NCBI RefSeq assembly: GCF_010183535.1
Contig: NC_071333.1
Span: 16,428,587 to 16,492,586 of the forward strand
Direction: 5' to 3'
Length of the DNA: 64,000 bases
From: Caenorhabditis remanei
Taxonomy: Eukaryota > Nematoda > Chromadorea > Rhabditida > Rhabditidae
The position numbers and the translations under genes were made by a program. The notes below the pieces were generated by a model. That model searched no databases. It had not been told where the DNA came from and saw nothing but the letters and a program-made list of their open reading frames with translations. Every line of letters begins with the position of its first letter. Position 1 is the first letter of the stretch. This document shows positions 49,083 through 60,450 of this stretch, piece by piece.

Positions 49083-52000
49083 TTATAAATCCCAACTGAA
49101 TAAATGATGCTTGATAAGCATATCGGTGACACCTTGCTTCAACGGTTCATCCCCATTCTGTTTATTGTCTTGTGAAGAAGACACGACGGTTGAGAGAATT
49201 TTCTTCTTTTGACTGGTAAGTAGCTGCAAAAAAGAGAATTTAGTTTGCAATTAAACTTTACACACTTTGTTTCTCTCTATCCCGTTCATCTATCTTTTCT
49301 CACTCACCCCATTCAAAAACTTCCGCTTTTTCTTGTCGATTCCCTCGATTTCGAATGACATGCTGAGGTTGAACGAGAACTGACTCAATAGGCGCAGGTC
49401 ACATTTGATTTGACGCCACGCGGGTGATCGTATGAATGCCCAGCTATGATAGTATTTATTTCTAATGTGTTCGTGTTGTGTGGCGGAACAGAGAAGGTCA
49501 AACCATAGGTGAAGGCATTGCTCGTTGACCCCGACGACTAGAAGACTTCTGTGAAAAAGAAGAAGAAGAATGATGGTCAAATTGTTACAAAAATTTATAA
49601 GAAAGGGGAAAAGGGAGAAGAGACAAACCTTAATTTCACATCGTAATGTGATGATACAGCGTTATGAGAGTCATTGATAAGTTGGACTGAACGAAAGAGA
49701 AGTTCTTCTGGGGTCAAGATCTGGAACAAAATGGTTTGAGGTTTTTTATAATGCTAATGTGGTTTTGCAGGTCATGTAAAAGTGTATTTTTGTACATTTT
49801 TTCCTTGTTCACGAGTGTCGAGAAACTATTTTTCACAAGTCTCATTAGGGAATGTTATGGAGTCAGCTTGGAGTTATGGAACATGACATATAACATTGGA
49901 CAACTGAGAAAACGCTGATTCCAAATATATAACCAGTGTTTGCCCTTGAAGCCTGGTATTCGAAAAAAACACGGTCAGAGTTTGGATGAATATAACATAA
50001 TAATTTGTCATTTTTCAGAACTTTCATCTTTTTTCTAGAATAATGAAGGAAAGTTGAAAATGTTGAGGGTAATGGTTTGCGAACGCTTAAAACTTTGACC
50101 TTGTTTCCCTTTAATACCAGGTCTCAAAGGCAAAAAGTGCTTATACATTTAGAATCAGCGTTGTTTGAGGTATTCAAAGATATAGGTCACGTCACATAAC
50201 TCCAAACTTACTCCATGACCTTTCCTAGTCAGTTTAGCGTTGGTCTAACAGAATTCTCCCCATTTTTGGATTTTTGACATGGTCGTGTAGAAAAACGTAG
50301 AAAAAGATGTAAAGATTACTTTTTGACCGTTTGTGAATGGAGTGAAATACGTATTTAAATACTTTTTAAATATTTTTACATGATCTGAATAACCCCATAA
50401 AATAATCAATTACTCACTTTTCCATCTTCATCAAGATTGAAAGTGTTACACAACGTCAGCCTTGAGTAAACTGAATTGAAATTCTTCTCCACAGAATAAT
50501 ACGCAATGTCCTCTATAAACGACCACGGATGATAGCCCATCGACGAATGCAGCACATTCTCGCGTATCCCATGATCCATTATCTGTCGAAAGCTATTAGC
50601 TAATCGACCTCGTATGTACTCGGTGATCTCGGGTGACACCGCTTCATCTCCATAAATTGTATAGCTCTTTCCTCTTTCATCGACCACTTCCACAAATTTG
50701 GCCGGGAACCAGCCGCGTAATCCGTTCACCTCTCCCACCCAACAATGCTCGTCCTTCTCACTAATTATTGTGATGATGTCGTTTTTTCTGAAGAAACAAG
50801 TCAGTCAGTCATGAATGAATAAAACCAACCTGAATCCCAGCTCATTCTCTTCCTCTCTGGCAAAGTCTAGGAGAGCACGCGCTCTTTTCGCACCGATACG
50901 TCGCCCTTTCAAATAATTGGCTATGTCTTGGTTATGACTTTCCGGACTATAATCGGCCTGGAAATAGCAATAAGGTTTAGTAGGTATATTACCTTGGAGA
51001 TTGTTACCTGTGTGCATACATTCAACTCCATCTTCTCATCACAAGACACGAAATACCGACATATTTGCAGAACGGACTCTTTCAGATCGACCAGAATTTC
51101 AGTTTGACGGATGTTTTTGCTTTTCGGATCATTTCCACTCTGCAAAATCCAATTTTTTGAAAATTTCAAAAAAAGACAACAAACCTCATCCTTAGAACTG
51201 AATATTTGTTTGATAATAGATTTCGATCTTGTCAACTTTCTCCTCGTTGTTGTTTGTTTTGGGAGATTGGTATCAGTTGATGTGTTCACAATCATTCCCT
51301 GGTCAGCCATTAACACTGCCTGATGTTTCTTTCTCAACTCAGCAATTAAGTGGTCCGTTATTGTGAACTCAAATGATCCCATGTATTCAATAACCTTCTC
51401 TACCTCGGTTACCTGAAATTTATATTTCACAAGTTTTTTACTGTACAAAAATTTTCAAATATATATTATACCGTTGCCGGTAGTTGGCTCAACGCTGTGA
51501 AAATATCTGCAGAAGACTTCGTTGTTTCTGCAATTTCTACAATTTCCTGCTCTTTCATTTTTAAAATCGATATCATCACTCGGAAGATGTTCACACTCCC
51601 AGAATAGAATATAAAATCCCAGACTCTCAATAGTACTCGAGTACGAAAAACTGATCCAAATAGTGTTAGTAGCCAGTTGATAGTCAGAAGAGATATCTGA
51701 ATACAAAAAAAAATACAAAATGTTTAGTACTAGTACTAGGGGGTACCTCGACTTCATAGTCATCCAGAGCCTTGTTCAAATCCGGTACATGGCACTTCAT
51801 GAGGTGTCTGGAGACACGCTCATCTGCTTGTAGTCCGAGAAGGGTTTGGGTATAGAAGTTGGGTGGCAATATATCTTCGATCAGAGCAGTCATCATCCAA
51901 AATGTAGTTTCTTCAGAGCAATACAAAAGGAGATCCGCCACGATGACACCTGAAGCTTCAAAATTGAATCCATACCCTCTGAAAAAGTGAGCATACCCAT

Positions 52001-53040
52001 TCCTTGACAATACCCCAAATCTGGATAGATAAATGCAACGCATTTCAGAATTCTTCTTAATGCTTCAACTCCTTCTGAATTCTTCTTCCAGAAGCATATA
52101 TTGTTTGGTTGAGTTCTCAATAGATCTCTTTCGATTTGAACTCCTGAAAATTGAAAACCCAACATTTTTATTTACATGAAACACTACCCACCAATAGATG
52201 GCTTATCCTGTGCGCATTGTTGCAATACACTCTCATATGTGTATTTTGCTTCTCTCTGTTTTATTGTAGCTCCAGAAAGACGAGGCCAAAGAAATGGACG
52301 CATTGAATGGGGGATTCCGCCTTCTTTCAATAGCTCCTCAAATCTATCCGTTTTCAGCTCGGGACCCACAATATGCGACCACAACACATCGTTTTTCACT
52401 TCCTTGTGCACATCTTGCAGATATGAAATCATTTTTAGTCTGAACGATTAGATTGTGAAGAATAAAAATGATTAAATACACTGGGCTCACTTATGTCCGC
52501 TGTCCTCCAAGGGAACTGGATGCGCTTTCGGAGTGTCTGTGTCTTCTTCATTTTTTGTGCCATTATCCTCCTCTTGCTTCCGGAACCCAAATTCATCAAA
52601 ACTGCAATTGGATGTTGAAACAGAAATAAATTAAATGAAAAGAAGGGCACTCACTACTCATGCGGATCTTCAATATAAATTGGCAGCATGGCCTTGTTGA
52701 TAGCAGAAAAAGGCTTCCCATCAAGTTCGAAGTGTGAGGCGTGTATTTCTTTGTCTTTCTGAAACAATTTGTATTTTTTGAAATTCCAAAACTTTATAAG
52801 AAAATGACGTCACTTTGTGTTTACGTACTTCTTTAGTATGCTCGGCGATTTTTCGAGCAATTGGGAAAACGTCGTCGTCGTCATCTCCGACAGCATCCGC
52901 GTATTTTGCGTCTTTTCCTGAAACTCAAAAACTCAGAAACTAAAAACATTCAAAAATAAAACAAGAGATTCCAACAAAAACATAATCCCGTTAATGATTA
53001 GTTACAAGACAGCGCACTCACCTTTCTTATACTTTGCCAT
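49083..53040 (-). CDS. SGSM3-type TBC/SH3/RUN Rab-GAP
   Basis: Fifteen exons join in frame to 825 residues: 53022-53040, 52829-52917, 52655-52758, 52491-52601, 52192-52439, 51997-52143, 51747-51949, 51472-51696, 51185-51412, 51008-51139, 50830-50957, 50418-50787, 49629-49720, 49308-49548, 49083-49223. The TBC domain (about 135-360) has [16 protein letters not shown], the Arg-finger motif IERDLLR (194-200) and the Gln-finger YCQG (235-238), so Rab-GAP activity is expected. An SH3 domain (about 540-583; [31 protein letters not shown]) and a RUN domain (about 600-800; [18 protein letters not shown]) follow. This TBC-SH3-RUN order is diagnostic of SGSM3/RUTBC3, which links small GTPases to membrane traffic and junction turnover. 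I recall this as C. elegans F41D9.1; I am not certain of its tbc number. A GGTGGG donor is used in exon 5 because it alone keeps frame. Confidence 0.92.
49843..50238. repeat. Foldback element, copy 2, inside an SGSM3-like intron
   Basis: The left arm runs GGGAATGTTATGGAGTCAGC, TTGGAGTTATGGAACATGAC, then AAAACGCTGATTCCAAATA. The right arm returns TTTAGAATCAGCGTTGTTTG, GTCACATAACTCCAAACTTA and CTCCATGACCTTTCC. Arm and centre sequences match the element at 36180-36512. It sits in the 49721-50417 intron, which is otherwise plain. Confidence 0.75.
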
Positions 53041-54059
53041 TATCTCTTTTTCCTGCAACAGAGTATTTCAGAGTTTCTTCTATGCACGTGAGAAAAAATA
53101 GGCAGAGTTTGAATGAGAGGGAAAAGAAGTATGAGAGAGAAGGAGGAAAAGGCTGCTTTCACTCAAATGAGAGCACGACTGGAATGGACAAAACTGGTGA
53201 AGAAGAGAGTGGGAGGGAGGAAAAGGGAAGAAACGGGAAAAGAAAGATGAAAGAAGGGGGGAAAGTGACGAGATGCAGATGAGAAGAAGAAGATGGAATG
53301 AAGACGAGGAGAAGCTCCGCAAGCACGTCGAATGATGAAGCTGTGTAACGCCCTTTTTGAGGAACGGATGGGAATTTTCTCGTCGCATTGAACGTTGGAA
53401 ATGAATGCCTTGAAATGTATAGTTGAAATGATTGATGCATTTTCTTCAAAGGAAATATGGAAATTATTTTACAAAGTATTTATTACTTTCTTCTTTCATG
53501 TTTAATGGTAATGAATAGAAGAAGATAATTACCGTAAAAACTGTATTTGAGCGGCATGTCGCTCTATTTTTCAACCGCCTCTCAGAAAATTTTTGTGGTT
53601 TCAGAAACTCACTAAAGTTAAACGGAAAAACACTTTTTGAAAGTTCTATTTGTTGATCTAGAGGTTACTATTCACGCTACTTCTAATCAGAACCAACAAA
53701 ATACACCGGGATAATCATATTCATGAATTCTGATTATAGATGGGGTGTCGTTCTATTAGAGGTGTCGTTCTATTAAAGGTGTCGTTCTGATACAGTTTTT
53801 ACGGTAAGTCCTAGTTGAATGGTTTATTCATGACAAAGGGACAGGCCACTTATTCGACAACCGGGAATGAGAGTTAAAGGGAGTTATAACAGAAAGATGA
53901 GGAGAGGTAGGATAGATAGACTTATGGGCCTATTGACAAGGTAGCAGAAAAGGAAGCGAAAAACTATTTTAAATATAAAAATACCTTTTCGCATTTCCTG
54001 CTACCCTGTGAATAGCTGCATCACTAATTGCAGTTAAAAACAAGAAATTTATTTAGGTC
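53041..54059. other. Upstream region of the SGSM3-like gene with a repeat
   Basis: The first 400 bp is a GA-rich tract on the plus strand (GAAGAAGAGAGTGGGAGGGAGG and similar), probably the promoter side of the minus-strand gene. A small transposon relic (53531-53805) follows. No gene is supported. Confidence 0.5.
53531..53805. mobile_element. Small non-autonomous DNA element with ACCGTAAAAACTGTAT ends
   Basis: ACCGTAAAAACTGTAT at 53531 is repeated in inverse as ATACAGTTTTTACGGT at 53790-53805, giving exact 16-bp terminal inverted repeats around a 275-bp element. TT and TTA flank one side. Inside, just before the right end, a GGTGTCGTTCTATTA unit occurs three times in tandem with small changes. 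No transposase. Confidence 0.75.
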
Positions 54060-54578
54060 TTACGATTTAATATTGGTTTTGAAAGACCGGGTAGATAATT
54101 TCACCGGAAAACATGAAGAAGGTAGAGAATTCCAGCAGTTCAAAACACGATTAGAAATGTACTGAGCATTTAGTTTGTTCGTATTCTTGATGATGCGTCT
54201 GATATAGTACTGATGACGTCTCGGTAGTTTATGTGCAGGATAGTAAGTAAATAATTTATTTTCACAGAATATTTCCTTGCTGACTTTAGATTTGTAGAAA
54301 AATATTAGGTCGCTCACAAGACGTCGGTACTCCAGAGACTCAAGTCCGCACAGCTCCAAGGAATCATGATATGATAGATACTCAATGTTAAATTTCCTGA
54401 AACACCTGTAAAGGAAGGATTTCTGTATACCTTCCAATCTTCGAACTTGAACTTTTGTAACCGAAGAGAAAATGCATGATCCATATTCTAATATCGGCCT
54501 CACATATATGGTATAGCACCTTAAGATTATTTCAAGAGCGGACGTTTGAAGTATGTTGAATATGATAGTTGCTCCCAT
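54060..54578 (-). mobile_element. Non-LTR retrotransposon remnant, C-terminal end of reverse transcriptase
   Basis: A 172-codon open frame on the minus strand carries the tail of a LINE ORF2. The recognisable parts are YVRPILEYGSCIFSS, then VRRLEGIQKSFLYR, SLELCGLESLEYRRLVSDLI and FYKSKVSKEIF, ending in a stop. The catalytic YADD region and upstream endonuclease are absent, so the copy is 5'-truncated, as is usual. It begins near the AATTGCTAGG sequence at about 54620. The pattern resembles CR1-like elements; exact family is not settled by eye. Confidence 0.8.
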
Positions 54579-54683
54579 GACTCAATGTTGCTGAAACCTT
54601 ATTCCCATAAACGTAATCGACCTAGCAATTAAAAAATTTACTGTGTTCTGTGGCATATGTTTTTATTTCATTGAAGTTATATA

Positions 54684-55832
54684 CAGTAGCGAGCATAAGT
54701 GAGCACCCCTTCATACTTTTATGTGTAACTCTGCTGAATCGTGTCCGCTTTGCATAAACTTTTTTTTGAAAAAAAGCCAAAGTATTCATCAATAAGAAAA
54801 TATGTTTTTTGAAAAATTTCAATCACTGATTTTTTCGATAATCGATTTTTCCTAATCTTGATTTGAAAATTCGAAAAAAAAACTTTTTATTTTTCTCTTG
54901 GAGATATTGAATTTTTTGTTTCAAAATGTTGGAAACAGTCTGAATAAACAAAAAATTGTGTTGAATTAGCTTCTCAACTCCTAAGTATCGTGCTAAAGCT
55001 CCAGAAGTCAAAAGTAATGCCCTCGGGGAAACCATCATAACTCATCAAAAAATTCTCCAAATTTTTTGAAACATGTATCAAAATACGTGTCTTGAGTTTT
55101 TCTACAAACCAACATTAAAAAGTTACAATTTTAGAAAAAATAATTTTTCAAATTTTTTTCACTCAAAAATTATTTTATTCTCATTTTTTCTCAATTTCCG
55201 TAGTTTTTTGGCTATAACACGAACAAGGAATACATACACGTGTTTTGTTATTTGTGATAACGCACTTTGCATACAGTTTTGGAAAGGTATGTACGTTTTA
55301 TAGCCAAAAAATTACGGAAATTGAGAAAAAATGAGAATAAAATAATTTTTGAGTGAAAAAAAATTAGAAAAATTATTTTTTCTAAAATTGTAATTTTTTA
55401 ATGTTGGTTTGTAGAAAAACTCAAGACACGTATTTTGATACATGTTTCAAAAAATTTGAAGAATTTTTTGATGAGTTATGATGGTTTCCCCGAGGGCACT
55501 ACTTTTGACTTCTGGAGCTTTAGCACGATACTTACTAGTTGAGAAGCTAATTCAACACAATTTTTTGTTTATTCAGACTGTTTCCAACATTTTGAAACAA
55601 AAAATTCAATATCTCCAAGAGAAAAATAAAAAGTTTTTTTTTCGAATTTTCAAATCAAGATTAGGAAAAATCGATTATCGAAAAAATCAGTGATTGGAAT
55701 TTTTCAAAACACATATTTTCTTATTGCTGAATACTTTGGCTTTTTTTCAAAAAAAAGTTTATGCAAAACGGACACGATTCAGCAGAGTTACACATAAAAG
55801 TATGAAGGGGTGCTCACTTATGCTCGCTACTG
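54684..55832. mobile_element. 1.15-kb foldback element with ~540-bp inverted arms
   Basis: CAGTAGCGAGCATAAGTGAG begins the element after TA, and CTCACTTATGCTCGCTACTG ends it before TA, so a TA target duplication is present. The two arms (about 54684-55225 and 55290-55832) are near-perfect reverse complements, differing by scattered single bases, with about 65 bp of unpaired centre. The TA sites and CAGT termini fit Tc1/mariner-type mobilisation. Each arm contains the same 71-codon open frame (MMVSPRALLLTSGALARYL, then mirrored on the other strand). This frame matches no transposase I can name, and the copy lacks one. Confidence 0.85.
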
Positions 55833-55912
55833 TAGCTAAATAATATATTTTATTAAATTATTTATTACTGCGATTCCAAAAATTTATTATTGACAAATTA
55901 GAAAAAACATCT

Positions 55913-57870
55913 TCAGTTGTTTATCTTTTTCAATGTTTCCGGTGCTTTACTCCCATAAATGTAACATTGTTTTGTTGCCGATTTTATCATCCTTGAATCT
56001 GCTGAACAGTTGAAAGCTTTCTTGAACTCTGGATGTTGCACGATAACGTTTACTCTAACATTGTTTGCGGAATGTTCTTCATACTTTCCATTTTTCTTTT
56101 TGTCCACAAATGATAAAGTGCCCTAAAACGTTTTAATATGTTTCAAATAATTTTTTTTTCATTACACTACAAAAATCGATTGCATGTGCATAGAAAAACA
56201 GCTGTTCGTATGTCATTTTCAATCTGTCTATTTTTGTCTGAAAGATTACTGATTATTAAAAATTAAGTATTTGTATTCAATACTCACTCTTATTCTTTCA
56301 CCGTAATATGATTTCAAATGTTCATAGGCAAGGTGTAACCCAAAAATATCTGCACCATTTTCATCCAAAAAATCATTTGTAGTAGCACACGAATGTTCTT
56401 TAAACTCCATGCATGTTGCATTATACTGATTCTGCACACACTCCTCAACCTTTTTTGAGAAGTACGGCAAGTGTTGCAGTTTGTCATGTTCATCGAAAAA
56501 TGTGTGCCCTATTTCGTGTCCAACAGCGACTCCAGTATATCCGAGCTGAAATTAATCAAGTATACCATAAACTTATCAAAATCCACAAATCTTCACAGGC
56601 TAACCACTACTAACCTTGGTTGCTTGTTCGATTCCATATTGACTGGCATAATAGTAAGGATATCCAAAGCTAACACTAGGATGGTCGTTGTAAGCATTGT
56701 TTTCAGTGGTAAAATGTCCTTTTCCTTTTGTAAGGATACTGGAACTTGCAACAAGAATATAACACAAAAGGTCAGAGTTTTCGCCGACACTAAATTTAGA
56801 TTTGCAATTCAAAAATACTTTTCATAAGTAAATAACAAATCAGTTACGATTTGAAAGTTTTTGCCAAAATTGTCTTGTATTCTTAATTGTGATGTGATGT
56901 TCTTAACTTGTGAGACAACATTTTGTTTTTTCACCCAAGGAGTTTTCTGAAAATATAAACTTTTTTTGTAAACACTATGACAGCATACCTCTATATATGT
57001 TTCCGCCGTTTTCAACATATCTTCGACCATATTTCGTGTTTTCTCAATTCCCAACCGAACATCAACTTCTAAATGTGCATTGATACTGTTTGCTGTATTG
57101 ACATAACTTGTCGCAGCTTCGTGAAAGTTTGAGATGAGTTCCCACTGTATCTTTTAAATATAAATAAATAACATGTTAAAATAACTCACAGCCGTAATAA
57201 CGTGATCCTTTGATTTTTCAGTCAGAACTTCTCGAAATGTCTCTAACAACGAATTACAGCCTGCTATATCAGTTTGTCTTTCACTTCTTAGTTTTTTCAT
57301 TGTTGTATTTTTCAAACGATTTTCTAGTGTATCAATACCAGATAACAAAGCATGCACGGAATCCATGTCTTTCTTCTCACATCTGAAATGAACATTTCTA
57401 ATTAGCTTTATCTGTTTCCAAACTTACATAGTCTTAACTGATTCAATAAGAAAATCATTGGTAGCCTCTGTACTACTCAGCAGTTTTTTTCTTGATTCGA
57501 AACTTTTAAAAGAATTCTGAAATACTTCTTGTTTTCAAGTAAATAAATTGTTGCAAACGTACAACTATATCCAAATGATTCCACAAAGAACTTTTTTGAA
57601 TGTCTTCGATATAAGTATACACTTCCTTTAACGCAGCTACAGCGATATCATTGGGGCTATCAAAGGAACACACATGGCGATAGAAATTGTCACACGGATC
57701 TACACTGTGATTGACGTACCTACAAAAGATTATAAATAGTGTTTTTTTTCGAATTATCTATTCTAAAAATATACTTACTTCACTATAGCGTCTTCTACAA
57801 AATCAAACGGCTGCGGAGGTTCAACAGCTATGCAACGATGAACAATTGCTAAGAGTAACAGAATATTCAT
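55913..57870 (-). pseudogene. M13 (neprilysin-like) peptidase gene with a frameshift, array member 1
   Basis: Nine exons, same structure as its two neighbours: 57779-57870, 57563-57719, 57428-57516, 57190-57382, 56989-57144, 56615-56946, 56288-56545, 56166-56237, 55913-56122. The frame would give about 519 residues, but exon 6 is 332 nt where both neighbours have exactly 333. The reading frame breaks near 56815, with a TGA directly after EKYF, and resumes one base out at NCKSKFSVGENSDLL. Everything else is intact: signal peptide, HEIGH zinc motif, ENGAD third-ligand motif, terminal CYIYG. So this is a recently broken gene, an assembly error, or a strain variant. M13 enzymes are extracellular or membrane zinc endopeptidases that cleave short peptides. 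Its length is near 520 residues against about 750 for canonical neprilysin; the difference is in the N-terminal lobe. Confidence 0.8.
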
Positions 57871-57901
57871 TTTCTTAAAAAACTAACAGTTATTTGTGCC
57901 G

Positions 57902-57909
57902 CTTATATA
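57902..57909 (-). promoter_or_regulatory. TATA box, array member 1
   Basis: Minus-strand TATATAAG in GGTATATAAGCGGC, 32 bp upstream of the ATG. Confidence 0.55.
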
Positions 57910-58209
57910 CCAGAGACTCATCATACATTTTTCATCACACTACATACATTCCCTGCTTGACAATATAGAGTTTTCTAACAAAACGGAACTGTTCTGTTTT
58001 GTAACAATAGCGATATTGAAAATTTCTGACAGTACCTAGTGGTACTAGGTTAGTACGAAATAGTTTTTGAAAAACTTACTCTGTTCTGTAGCATATTTAT
58101 TAAAATGTTTTTTGTTAAAGTTATACATCGATATAATTAATGTTGTTAGATTAATTATCACTACAATTCCAAAAGTGTTATTATTAATGATTGAGAAAAA
58201 AAATTATCT

Positions 58210-60173
58210 TTAGTTGTTTATCTTTTTCAATGTTTCCGGTGCTCTACTTCCATAAATGTGGCATGGTTTGGTGGCCGATCTCATCATTCTTGAATCTGCT
58301 GAACAGTTGAAAGCTTTCTGGAACGGTGGGAATTGGGCTATCACGTTTGCTCTAACATTTTTTGCAGAGTGCGATCCATACTTTCCAGTTTTTTTATCAA
58401 AAGTGACAGAAGACAGTCTTCCCTGAACTGAACACGTATATTAGACTTTCTCTGACGTCACTCACACTACAAAACGACATTGCATAGGAATAGAAAAATA
58501 GTTGTTCGTTGGTCATTTTCAACCGGTCTATCCTTGTCTGAAACAATATTTGTAATTGAAAATGAAGCCTATTCAATATTCACTCTTAATTTTTCACCGT
58601 AATATGATTTCAAATGTTTGTAGGCAAGGTGTAATCCAAAAATATCTGCACCATTTTCATCCAAGGAATCATCTGTAGTAGCACACGAATGTTCCTTATA
58701 CTCCATGCACGTTGCATTATACTGATTCTGCACACAATCTTCCACTTCCTTTGAGAAGTACGGCAAGTGTTGCAGTTTATCATGTTTATCGAAAAATGTG
58801 TGCCCGATTTCATGACCTACAATGATTCCAGTATGTCCTAGCTGAAACTATACGTTGTTTTTTTAATTGAAACCCAGTGAACTAACCTTTGTAGCCATCT
58901 CTTTTCCATATTGATTGTGATGATAAACTGGATATCCGAAATAGACAGAAGGGTGGCCGTTATAAGCATTGTGGTTAGGGAAAAACCAATTGCTCAATGC
59001 ACGCAGTTTAAAAGTACTTGACATGAAAATATAGCACAATAATTCGTAATTTTCCACAACATTATATTTCAACTTGCATTCCGTGTAATATTTTTCCAAC
59101 TTGTGTAACATATTAGTGCTGGTTTGATAGTCTTCCCCATAATTATCGTGTATTCGTAGCTCCGAAACTATTTTCTCAATTTTCTTCACGACGTTTTGTT
59201 TTTTCACCCAAGGTGTATACTGAAAATAATAATTTTAAAGGTAATATACTAATAATTTACGTTATCAAAGAAAATAAACCTTGACAAGATTTTTCGCAGA
59301 TTTAGAAAAGTCTTCAAACATATCTCGCGTAGCTTCGATCCCTCTCCGAACATCTACTTTCAGATGATCTTCGATGTTTCTAATTTGGTATACATGTTTT
59401 TGTGCCAAGTTGACAAAATTAAAAATCAGTTCCCACTGCAAGAGTTGAATTGACATTACTAAGCAAATAACAAAACAAACTCACTGATGTAGTCATAAAT
59501 TTGTCAGAATTTTCTGTTAACAGATTCCGTAAAAGTTCTAATTCTGCGTCACAGTCTCTTTCATTTGTATTTATCTTGGCAACGAGTTTTTTACGTCTTA
59601 GATTAGACACTACTTGTATAATATCTTGAGTCAAGGCAACTGTATCTAATCCGTGTGTACATCTGAAAAGATATCATTTCAACTAGAATATGCACGCCAT
59701 CAAAAGTAATATCAACATTCAAAAAGTGTTGCAAAACTTACGATGAATTGAAAAATTTAGTAGCAACTTCTATGAATGATGTCGCATTTTTGAGTATTGT
59801 TGAGAATTCATTTTTTTCGAACATGCGGAAAGTTGTCTAGAAAATGAATGCATATTTATATAAGAAACATTTTTTCCACAAACAATAATATCCAACTGAT
59901 CCCACCAAGAGTCATTTTGATTTCGTCGAGTGAAGTCAAACACGGGTTTCATGGCATCACTAACAGGCGAATCGGGACTATCAAAAGAGCATACATGACG
60001 GTAAAAGTTGTCGCATGGCTCTACACTGTGATTTGTGTACCTAAAAATCAAGATATGCTGTGTTGCAAGAAAAGGACTTACTTCAAAATACCATCTTCTA
60101 TGAAATCGAATGGTTGGGGAGGTTCGATAGCAATGCTGTGATAAACAAATGATAGCAATAGTAAGATTTTCAT
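58210..60173 (-). CDS. Secreted short M13 (neprilysin-like) metallopeptidase, array member 2
   Basis: Nine exons (60082-60173, 59884-60040, 59742-59836, 59485-59662, 59280-59435, 58887-59219, 58584-58841, 58466-58537, 58210-58422) give 517 residues with all junctions in frame. A signal peptide covers about 1-18 (MKILLLLSFVYHSIAIEPP), with no membrane anchor after it. The N-terminal lobe has VEPCDNFYRHVCSFDS, the standard M13 start. The catalytic lobe has NAYN, the zinc site HEIGH (347-351), ENGAD with Glu399 as third zinc ligand and Asp403, and ends SATKPCHIYG. The Asn-Ala substrate-backbone motif is kept but the usual following FPAGILQPP run is replaced by FGYPVYHHNQYG, which may change the S1' pocket. 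Peptide turnover outside the cell is the expected role. A TATA box lies 31 bp upstream. Confidence 0.88.
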
Positions 60174-60203
60174 TTTTTGGTATTCTCATGTAGGCATGGC
60201 GTG

Positions 60204-60211
60204 TTTATATA
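60204..60211 (-). promoter_or_regulatory. TATA box, array member 2
   Basis: Minus-strand TATATAAA in CTATATAAACACG, 31 bp upstream of the ATG. Each peptidase gene in the array therefore has its own promoter, and they are not an operon. Confidence 0.55.
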
Positions 60212-60450
60212 GTTTTGGTGAGATCTTCTCTATCCAATTACATCAAAATTAGTTCTATCGAAAATAGAAATACTGATGAGAACAAACAGTTGTATTCCTT
60301 GAAAACAAAATTGGAAACGCTTAACAATGCAAAAAGCGTTACTCAAATTGTACGAAAAATGTACCTTTTCTTATTACAAAATTGTTTATTGTCTGTTTTT
60401 CTTGTAGAACATTTATTTGTAGCAATGATAGAATTCATATCAAAGAAAAG

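Noticed and set aside
54823..55693. Two 71-codon open frames that look like paralogous genes
   Set aside because: They are mirror copies in the arms of the foldback element, so their similarity is due to the inverted repeat. I could not match them to a transposase.
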